Source: Streblospio benedicti (taxonomy: Eukaryota; Annelida; Polychaeta; Spionida; Spionidae). Taken from it: a stretch of 64,000 nucleotides of DNA. Under the pieces are notes generated by a model. It had not been told where the DNA came from. It searched no databases and worked only from the letters and a program-made list of their open reading frames with translations. Made by a program: the position numbers and the translations under genes. This document shows, piece by piece, positions 12,483 through 21,661 of this stretch; position 1 is the first letter of the stretch; every line of letters starts with the position of its first letter. The stretch covers positions 7,107,512 through 7,171,511 of the forward strand of contig CM032669.1 of assembly GCA_019095985.1 (NCBI GenBank). The letters are read 5' to 3'.

Positions 12483-13160
12483 CATTGAATTTAACAATTA
12501 ACAATTTAATAATTAGAAAAAAATACACCAGGGGCAGTGAAACCACTTTTACATAACAAAATTTTGCAAAATTATTTCATTTCATGTCTTTCTTCAAATG
12601 CATCTTTTGTCACATCACCAATTGGTCAAAATGTCAAAAAAACTTCAGTGAATTTAACAATTAACAATTAACAATTTAATAATTAGAAAAAAATACACCA
12701 GGGACAGTGAAACCACTTTTACATGACAAGATTTTGCAAAATTAATTAATTTTATGTCTTTCTTCAAATGCATCTTTTGTCACATTATCAATTGGTCAAA
12801 ATAGCAAAATGTCAAAACAAAATTCAGTGAATTTAACAATTAACAATTAATAATTTAACAATTAGAAAAAGTACACCAGTGACAGTGAAACCACTTTTAC
12901 ATGATAGAGTTTGCAAAATTAATTCATTTCATGTCCTTCTCCAAATGCATCTTTTGTCACATCATCAATTGGTCAAACTGTGAAAAAAACTGCAGTGAAT
13001 TTATCAATTAACAATTAACAAATTAACATATTAACAATAAAAAGTACACCAGGGACAGTGAAACCACTTTTACATGACAAGATTTTACAAAATTAATTCT
13101 TTTTATGTCTTTCTTCAAATGCATCTTTTGTCACATCATCAATTGGTCAAAATGTCAAAT
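12483..13160. repeat. Tandem minisatellite, 4 units of ~165-180 bp
   Basis: Units start at about 12,483, 12,646, 12,825 and 12,993. Each runs: AT-rich 'gaatttaacaattaacaatt', 'cagtgaaaccacttttacat', 'tttcttcaaatgcatctttt', 'gtcacatcatcaattggtca'. Differences are mostly small indels and substitutions. It sits just 3' of the zinc-finger gene (minus strand), so it may lie in its 3' UTR or downstream region. Confidence 0.85.
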
Positions 13161-13400
13161 AACTTTCCTCCTCAAATGATTCTCATTTGCCTGAGCAAAA
13201 AGTGTTTTCAAATGCGCATATTCTTCACTGTGGCTGTACTGATTTCTCCATCTAATCATCTCATGTTCATCAAGTTACTGTTTGGTCTTTGTCATTTTCC
13301 ATTTTCACTGTCTGGTAAAATGTATCGCCGCTGAGGGTTTCGACGTGACTAAGTGTCACGAGAAAATCAACAATCATCTTTGGGCGCAATGATTTCTTAC

Positions 13401-13955
13401 ACACGGTACACAGTTACTGGTCATCGTGGAATCTCTAATGTGGCGAGTCAAATGACTACTGTCATTAAAACGCCTCCCACACTCAATGCACTCGTAGGGC
13501 TTCTCCCTGTGTGAATTCTGACGTGCCTGGCCATGTTGCTGCTATCACTGAAGCTTCTCACATACATAGCACGCGTACGGCTTTTCACCTCTGTGGATTC
13601 TCAAATGCCTGGCCAAGATGCTACGTTGACGAAAATGCTTCCCACAGTAAGAGCATTCGTGAGGTTTCTCGCCAGTGTGAATTCGCATGTGGTTTTGCAA
13701 CGAGCCATTTACCCTAAAGCGCTTGCTGCATACACTACATTTGAACGGCTTCGCGCCAGTATGAACCATGATATGTTTTACCAGTTCACTTCTAAGATGA
13801 ATTGTTTTCTCGCACACTGGGCACTGGTAACATTTCCTTCCTGTTCTGTCACTTTGCTCTTTGAGGAAACACGCGTCAATATCTAAATCTTGACAAAATT
13901 CTTGTTGCCGGCCGTTTGAACTGTTACACGTGGCCATGTCTGCGGTGTACTGCAT
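13401..13955 (-). CDS. C2H2 zinc-finger protein (frameshifted in this assembly)
   Basis: Probable nuclear DNA-binding protein; target unknown. From the ATG at 13,955 the frame runs a ~40-residue leader and then tandem C2H2 fingers: [57 protein letters not shown], joined by HTGAKP/HTGEKP/HRGEKP linkers. The next finger starts YACYVCEK, and the frame then stops at 13,545. The fingers continue in another frame ([17 protein letters not shown]) and, after a second one-base slip in the following linker, as [19 protein letters not shown] to about 13,440. Two one-base losses inside otherwise perfect fingers suggest either sequencing indels (as elsewhere in this region) or recent decay. An AG just before the ATG (atgcag) could instead be a splice acceptor, making this the last exon of a longer gene. 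Paralogue identity not resolved. Confidence 0.8.
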
Positions 13956-14510
13956 AGTGACATATGGTGTTACATACTAAAAATAGCAAGGTATATACGT
14001 TTTGCCACATTATTGATTGACCCACACGCGTTCTAGTCTATCAATAAAAGTAGTATCATATGTGCGTTTAACGTTTCTCCAGTTGACCGCATGGTCAGGA
14101 AGCAAGCTAATGAGTTTTATACCTAAACGTTCCAATCAGCATGGATTCAGGGGACACGCGTTTTGTCGCCCGGCAACGCGTGGTCAGAAACACCCTCGGG
14201 AGGAAACACCTCATTGAAAGACCGCTGTGCCAGTCCATACGACAATTCAACAGGCGACAAGAAAGCGAGATGAGGAACATAGGCAAAAGATAGAAACAGA
14301 AAAGAACACAAAGACATGGCTTCAACTGATGGGAAGCTACAGAAATATTATGGCATATCTTTTTAACCCCACCATAATAGATATATACCAGATCGATTCA
14401 GACGCTTTTCAACTCATTTGATGTCTCTGTCTGAGGTGTACAGTAACTATTATATTATGCACATGCTTTGAAAAAAAAGCAAATGCTTAATCTTTAATTA
14501 ATCATTCAAT

Positions 14511-17500
14511 TCCATTATGTAACTGATAAAAATCAACGCTGTAATGGCAGTATTGGAAGGGGTGGGGGCAGTAATGGAAGGTGTCTACAAATGATGTCTC
14601 TATGCATTAAAATGAACCCTAGTAGTATTGACTAAGGATGTACACACACATGTATTGATTATTTACAACCGTGAAGGGCCTCAAATTGTGGGAATCTCTT
14701 TCAATACACATAGGAGAATCTCGTATCAAGACCATCTAAGGGGCTAGTCAGAGAGGTGGTCTCTTACAGTTCTTTCATCACAATTTTTGGCTCTGGTCCA
14801 TCTTTGCCCCCCTGGAAGTCAATAAGTCTGTAGATGACCAGACCCTATAACATGGATGTATGCATTCTAGTAAACTGAACTGTCCCGAATGGAAATTATT
14901 AAACACAATAATGAATATTTTTGAAAATAGATTCATTGATTTCTTCTTCTGTAGACATATTTCTTGATTTTGTGATAAATCCATTAAAACTTACTGTCTG
15001 AATATTTTCGGACATTTTTGGAAGATGGACATTGAAAATATAACAATAATGAATAACAAGATTCATAGCCCAACATATGAGAATGTGCATTATTTTGCCA
15101 ATAGGACACAACGCCACGCAACTGTACAACAACAACACAGCTGAGAGAAAACAAACTTGAGGTGTTTCAGACTGTTTGCAGATCGTGTGCAAAACACCGC
15201 CCTTCCGGCCATCACCATCTGCCAACCTGAATGCTGCGCGGGTCGCAGCATCGGGCTGGATGGCAGGCGGCGCCGCCGACACCATGGACAGCATCGGCAG
15301 CCGCACGCCTGCGGACAGGGGGGCAGGACAGCGAGTGGGCGGAGGAAACGAGAAGCTCGCGTGAAAGATGGAGACAGATCACAGAAAACCGTACCGGTAC
15401 GGAAGAAGCGTGCATTGGGTGAGTTATCCACGTATATTTTGGACTTATTTATCATGCAAAGGTTATTTTTAGGTCATCCACCAATCAAAGCTACGCTTTT
15501 AACCTGAAACAGGAAGACGGTCTCCGGGTCTAATACACACAGTACATGTGCCCATTACGTTTAGATCTAACTGAGTCCGATTAGTCAGATATTTGTTGCG
15601 GATCGGTTTGAATGGTTTAATGTGGCTAAAAAAAATGTCGTCCGACGATGGTGAGAAGTGGGTGATTTTAGAATTGAGTGGAAATCAGTCAAATGCGAGG
15701 GAAAAGCCAAAATTAAGTGTGAAACAAACTCTAATGTTAGTGTGAAACTAAAAAAACTATGTTGAGCAATTGTGCCACTCTTTAATGAATCCTTAATCAA
15801 CTAAGCTTTTTGGTAGTTTAGTGTGGTGCTTTCTATCTGGGTGTCTAGGGTTGACCTCTCCCTGGGTTGAAAACATCATGCACTTCCGCTTGAGCAAATA
15901 TTCAGGGGTTTTTTTCTCTTAGAACGTATATGAAGTAATACGATTTGTATACGTGATAGGAAGTTTATGGTGCATACACCAATATTGAGGGAGATTGATG
16001 CATTTTCAGTACATTTTATACAGTTTATCAACAAATGGATCTTGATCTTGATTAATACTCTGCAGACTTCAGCTGGAGGCAATGTGTGTGATGGGGGGGG
16101 AGCTCACGCTAGGGATCAAGCGCTGATGAGGTCTGTTAAAAAGTGGATGTAGAGCAGGCCTTTTCTAAGGCGGAAGGGATTGCGTCCCCATTAGTGTTTG
16201 TTCTACTCCAGAGTGAAGAGACGTGCGACTAGCGTGTAGTCTGCGTAAGGTCGATCTGGTAATAATGACCAAATGTGGCGATGGTCGTTCTATCCCTAAC
16301 CCCCTGTAGAGAATCTCAGCGTGGTCATTTAGGACTTCTGTCTATTTCCTGTACTCTCATTATGATCATTGTCATACTGATCATCACATGCTCACCACAA
16401 TTCCAACGCACTGCCTGTCTCCACACGTTCCAACTATCTATGGGTCGCTTAAGAGTGGGGTCCAAGATTACACCACAGTATTGGCAGGTTGATATCTGAC
16501 CAGAATAGGGGGGTAGGTGGCTCGGTATTTATAAGTTGTCCTTTTAGGCTCCAGCGGATGAACAACAGTCACCGGTGGGCCTTAGATGCATATATTAGTA
16601 ATGCCATGTCATCCTTTAAAAGGTTACACCGAGGTATTTGGCATCTTGCATGTCCCCGAGTATGACTCTTCTAACTTAGAATCGAGGGGCATATGGTTTG
16701 ATGCGTGCATTATTATGCTCTTGTTGACAGTTAACAGCTTATCTCAAATCAGCCCGAACTCTTCCACAAGCTCACAGCTTTCAAGTCTTTTCTGTAATTG
16801 GATTTAGTAATATCTAGATTTCTTGGATATGTACAGCAAGCAGCTGTCGGTGAACAAAGGACACAGCTGTATGGGTCAAGCAAGTTTGGTAAATCACACT
16901 AATATGACACAAAAATAGCAGTGGACCGAGTACTCTTACGGGATTCCCGATGTCGTTCCTCCTCGTGAGCGGGCGCCCCTTCAATCAATACGCTCTGATG
17001 ATGATGAAGCCTGGTGCGGGTGAATAGAGAGCCCTTGCAGCATACAATCCTCGTATGGATCGTTGCTGTCTAAGGCAGAATACTGCCTTAAACTTTTATT
17101 TGGCCAGTAACTGACACAACTTGGTCTCGATCTGCGTACAGTTGGCCTCCTTAGTTCAGTGGAGTCAGGTTATGTTGCTTCTGGCTACATACAAAACTCC
17201 AGAAGGCTTGTTGTTTGTCTCGCCCGCAATCTAGCTGTAAAAATATTTACGCATGACGCTAGTGGAGCTACCCCAATGTTGCGTGTGTGCTTGCGGGCCT
17301 TGTACTTATTTTGATGCGCCACTGTACCTCACGTTCACGATCACATTCACGTTCGTCTGTGTCCTCTCTTTTTGCATGTTTGTTTGGATAAAAATCTAAA
17401 CAAGCTTTGCACTGTTCAGTATCTTGGGACCAGGTCCTAATTTTAGGCTTGTTTCAAAATGTCTGTCTCTGTCTCACAGAGACTGAAAAATGCCATTTTT

Positions 17501-17511
17501 TCATGTAAAGT
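14511..17511. repeat. ~3 kb direct repeat, copy 1
   Basis: From 'tccattatgtaactgataaa' to 'catgtaaagtgtccattat' the segment is followed head-to-tail by a second copy (17,512-20,613). The order of all landmarks is the same, but the copies differ every few tens of bases, mainly by one- to few-base indels in homopolymers. It includes the candidate channel exon at 15,182-15,418. Confidence 0.9.
15182..15418 (+). CDS. Candidate channel exon: post-TM1 strand NTALPAITIC
   Basis: After an acceptor (actgtttgcag) the exon reads RVQNTALPAITIC. This matches the FPAVTICN strand that directly follows the first membrane helix in ENaC/ASIC/degenerin channels. It ends at a strong donor (gcattgg|gtgagt) in phase 1, which fits the lectin exon at 21,487. 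In this copy the frame stays open (237 nt), but the usual N-L-N after the cysteine is read as QPE because of one extra C. The downstream residues are very Arg-rich (RRRRR, RRKR, RKKR), which may mean the frame is wrong after the slip. The duplicate exon at 18,141-18,362 has NLN but other indels. The true sequence of this exon is therefore uncertain. Confidence 0.6.
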
Positions 17512-20500
17512 GTCCATTATGTAACTGATAAAATCAACCTTAATGGCAGTATTGAAGGGGTGGGTGCAGTAATGGAAGGTTCTACAATGATGTCTCTATG
17601 CGTGCAAATGAACCCTACTAGTATTGACTAAGGATACACACATGTGGATTGTTTTTTCAACCGTGGGCCTCAATTGTGGGAATCTCTTTCAAGTGACATG
17701 GAGAATCCCCTATCAAGACCATCTAGGGGCTAGCTTCAAGGAGTGGTTCTTACAGTTCTTTCATCACAATTTTGGCTCTTGTCCATCTTTGCCCCCCCAG
17801 TCAATCAGTCGTAGATCCAGACCCTATAACCCTGATGTATGCATTCTAGTAACAAGGTCCCGAATGGAAATTGTTAAAACAAATAATGAATATTTGAAAA
17901 TAGATTCATTGATTCTTCTTCTGTAGACATATTTCTTGATTTTGTGATAAATCCATTAAAACTTACTGTCTGAATATTTTCGGACATTTTTGGAAGATGG
18001 ACATTGAAAATACAATATGAATACAGATTCTAGCCCAACATATGAAATGTGCATTATTTATGCCAATAGGACACAACGCCACGCAACTTAAACAACAACA
18101 CAACTAGAAAAACAAACTTGGGTGTTTGTGACTGTTGCAGATCGTGTCAAACACCGCCCTTCGCCATCACCATCTGCAACCTGAACACGTGCGCGGTCGC
18201 AGCTCGGGCTGGCGGCAGGGCTTCGCCGACACCATGGACAGCATCGGCAGCGACTGCACGCCTGCGGACAGGGGCAGGACAGCCGGCGGAGGAAGAAGAG
18301 AAGCCCCGGGGAAAGATGGAGCAGATCGAAAAACTGCACGGTACGGAAGAAGCGTGCATTGGGTGGGGTTATCCCTTTTTTGGACTTATTTATCAATGCA
18401 GGTTATTTTTAGATCGCCACCTATCAAAGCTACGCTTTTAAGCTGAAACAGGGAAGGTTGTCTCAGGGTCTAATACACACAGTACATGTGCCCGTTTACT
18501 TTAAAAGATTGCCCCAGCCCGTTAGCCGGGTTCTTTTGTTGCGGTTTGGTTTGAATGGTTTAATGTGGTTTTAAAAAAAATGTCTGCCCAAACGATGGTG
18601 AAAAGGGGGGGGTTTTTGCTAAAATTGGAGTGGAAATCAGTAAAAATAAGTGTGTAAATTTGGAGGAAATGACCAAGAGTAGGTGTGAGCAAACTGTAAT
18701 TTTGAGTGTGAAGACTATAAAAATCTTTGTTGAGCAATTTTGCCACTCTTTAATGAATCCATAATCAACCAGCTTCTTTGGTAGTTTATTGTGGTACTCT
18801 ATCTGGGTGTCTGGGGTTGACCTTGTCCTCTCCTGGGTTGGGGAAAACATCATTTGCTCTGCTTGAGGACATTGTGCAAATATTCGTGTTTTTTCTCTTA
18901 AGAACATATATGACGTAATAAAATTTGTATGTGTGATAGGTTTACCCTAAATAAGGAAGTTTATGGTGCATATACCAATATTGAGGATGTATTGATGCAT
19001 TTTCAGTACATTTTATACAATTTATCAACAAATGGATCTTGATCTTGATCTTGATTAATACTCCTGCAGACTTCAGCTGGAGGCAATGTGTGTGTGTGGG
19101 GGGTGATGGGGGGCTCACGGTAGGGATCAAGCACTACTGAAGTCTGCTGCTAAAAGTGGATGTAAGAGCAGGCCTTTGCTACGGCAGAAGGGATTGCGTT
19201 CCAGTGAGTGATTGTTCTACTCCCAGAGTGAAGAGACCTGCGACTCGCTGAACCGATGGTAATCTGTGCAGGTCGATCTGGGTATTTTGGGACTTGGTAA
19301 AATGAACAAGCCGATGGTCAGTTCTATCTATTTCCTGCCCTGTCGTTTGTCAATATCTCAGCGTGGTCATTTTAGGACTTCTGTCTATTTCCTGCAGTCT
19401 CGTTGATCATTGTCACACTGATCATCACATGCTCACCACAATTGAAAACAACCCACAGTGCCTGCCTGTCTTTGCACACGTTCCAACTTTATCCATGTCT
19501 CGCTTAAGGGTGGGGGTCCCAAGATTGTCGGCACCACAGTATTGTGTTACGTGCGGATATCTGACCAGAATAGGGTCGCACGCGGTGGCTCCACTTGTGT
19601 ACATAAGTGGCTCCTTTTTAGGTTCCAGCAGATGAACCCCAGTCACTTGTGGGGCCTTAGATGCTATATTATTAGCAATGTCATGTCATCCGTTAAAGGT
19701 TACACCGAGGTATTTGGCATCTTGCATGTCCCTGAGTATGGCACCATCTAACTCTTTAATTACAATCGAGGGCCACTATGGTTTGATACGTGCATTATGT
19801 GCTCTTGTTGACAGTTAACAGCTTATCTCAGAAACTATCAGCCCGAACTCTTCCACAAGCTCACAGCTTTCAAGTCTTTCTGTAACTGGATTTAGAAATA
19901 TCTAGATTTGATGGATATGTACAGCAAACAGCTGTCGGTGAACAAGGACACAGCTGTATGGAGGTCAAGCAAGTTTGGTAAATCACTAATATGGCACTAA
20001 TATGACACAAAAATAGCAGTGGACCGAGTACTCTTACGGGACTCCTGATGTCACCGTGCCCTCCCGTGAGCGGTGCCCCTCAATCAATACGCCCTGATGA
20101 TGAAGTCTGGTGCAGGTGAATATGAGAGCCCTTGCAGCATACAATCCCTGTATGGATCGTTGTTGTCTAAGGTGAATACTGCCTTAAACTTTTATTTGGC
20201 CAGTAACTGACACAACTTGGTCTGATCTGAGTACAGTTGGCCTCCTTAGTTCAGTGGGAAGTCAGGTCATGTTGCTACTGGCTACATACAAAACTCCAGA
20301 AGGGTTGTTGTTGTCTTGCCCGCATTCTAGCTGTAAAATTATATTTACATAACGCTAGTGGGCCTACCTCAATGTTGCTTGTGTGCTCTTAAGGGCCTTG
20401 TACTTGTTTTGATTCTCCACTGTACCTCACGTTCACGATCACATTCACGTTCGTCTGTGTCCTCTCTTTTGCATGTTTGTTTGGATAAAAATCTAAACAA

Positions 20501-20613
20501 GCTTTGCTGTTCTAATCTTGGGACTTAATTCCTAATTTAGGCTTGTTTAAAATGTCTGTCTCTGTCTCTCACAGAGACTGAAAAAATGCCATTTTCATGT
20601 AAGTGTCCATTAT
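17512..20613. repeat. ~3 kb direct repeat, copy 2
   Basis: Second copy of 14,511-17,511. It ends 'gtaagtgtccattattttgt', so the eight bases tccattat are shared by both breakpoints. Copy 2 contains extra short stretches, such as an added aatatgagagcc-type expansion near 20,120, and lacks others. Confidence 0.9.
18141..18362 (+). CDS. Duplicate of the post-TM1 exon
   Basis: It corresponds to 15,182-15,418. Here the motif reads FAITICNLN, restoring the family N-L-N after the cysteine, but in a different frame from the preceding residues. The donor is weakened (gg|gtgggg instead of gg|gtgagt). It is either a decayed duplicate exon or an uncorrected second read of the same locus. Confidence 0.45.
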
Positions 20614-20765
20614 TTTGTAAACCAATCGGAATAATAAAAATTGCATTGTAGATCCGGCCAAAAATAGCTTTTCATTCCTATAATTTTCATATTGATATTT
20701 ATTACCATTTTTTAGTTGTGATAGGAAATGTTACTCCATGAACTTGCAGTCAGCACATTAATGCT
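20530..20765 (+). repeat. Dispersed repeat, copy A
   Basis: 'actgaaaaaatgccattttc', 'gtaaaccaatcggaataata' and 'ccatgaacttgcagtcagca' recur in the same order at 35,395-35,600 and in reverse at 34,910-35,060. The 3' breakpoint of the large tandem duplication falls inside this repeat. Confidence 0.65.
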
Positions 20766-21486
20766 ATAGATTTGCTTGAAATAATTTGTACTAAAGTTGA
20801 AAGACGAAACAAAACACCTCTCCCTTTAGATTTTTAGATGAAGAAATTATGTCATGATTGCACGGAGATTAGTTCAAGTTTATGACATTATTATTCACTT
20901 AAAAATCATCATGAACTGTGTTTCAAAGACAGGTTTAGAATGTTGAGTATTAGTTATCAATAGGCAATCAAACATTAACTAGGTACATAAGTTGATATTT
21001 TGTTGACTGTGTTTGATCAATGTGATTAGAAATTTATGTTGCTATTACATAAATAATCAGCATATATGGCGTCCTTAAATCGGTACATATCAAGGCAGTA
21101 TTATAACACACATATTGGTTCTGATATGTCAACTGTTGAAAGAAATGAGCAAAATATTCTCCAAAAGACCGGGTTTCAGTGGGAAATGAATAGATTAAGT
21201 ATGAATTGGGAAACCGCTATAATTTAAGTGTTAAGTGGAAAATAAGCTCATAGTTAAGTGTGAAGTGGGAGTAGGACCCCCATCCCCACCCCACCCCCAT
21301 CTAGACCCTAAAATATCATGACTATTTGACAACTCTTGAATATTTGAAAGCACGAATGACTGCAGAAGCTATTGTTAAAAGGGCGACCTCTTAATGTGTT
21401 TCTTGAACTGTGAGCAAGTGCTAGATGTGTCAGAATGCATATGATCTCAAAGAAATGATTGATACAAATGCCACTGTGTCTTCCAG
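20766..21486. other. Intron or 5' flank of the channel gene
   Basis: AT-rich with a C-rich patch at 21,268-21,303. I searched it for the first membrane helix (a hydrophobic stretch following an HG motif) and saw none. Confidence 0.4.
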
Positions 21487-21661
21487 CGTGCGCCTCCCAC
21501 CACATCGACACGGTGTCGGGCAGGTGTTTCTGTCTGGTGACCTCGCCCGCCTTCCAAAGCCAGGTGTCGTGTGGCGCGGTGGAGGGCGCATGCGCCGGCT
21601 ACGCGCTTGCCGACTTCCCGGACGAAGCCGTTCTACAGCGACTGTACGCAAGTGACATCTG
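21487..21661 (+). CDS. Channel exon: C-type-lectin-like domain, N-terminal part
   Basis: Acceptor ttccag, donor atctg|gtgggt. It encodes CASHHIDTVSGRCFCLV, then SPAFQSQVSC and ALADFPDEAVLQRL, the pattern of the first half of a C-type lectin fold (Cys, aromatic, helix with Cys, LA.. helix). Starts phase 1, ends phase 2. Locally GC-rich compared with the later exons. Confidence 0.85.

Noticed and set aside
12483-13160. Regularly spaced repeats that could suggest a CRISPR-like array
   Set aside because: Units are ~170 bp head-to-tail with no unique spacers, in a clearly eukaryotic context: an ordinary minisatellite.
13533-13886. Plus-strand 117-codon open frame
   Set aside because: It is the antisense shadow of the zinc-finger block; all recognisable motifs are on the minus strand.
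14899-15415. Minus-strand frames opposite the post-TM1 exon, including a hydrophobic stretch
   Set aside because: They overlap the exon with the family motif and splice sites on the plus strand; the hydrophobic part is intronic A/T composition.
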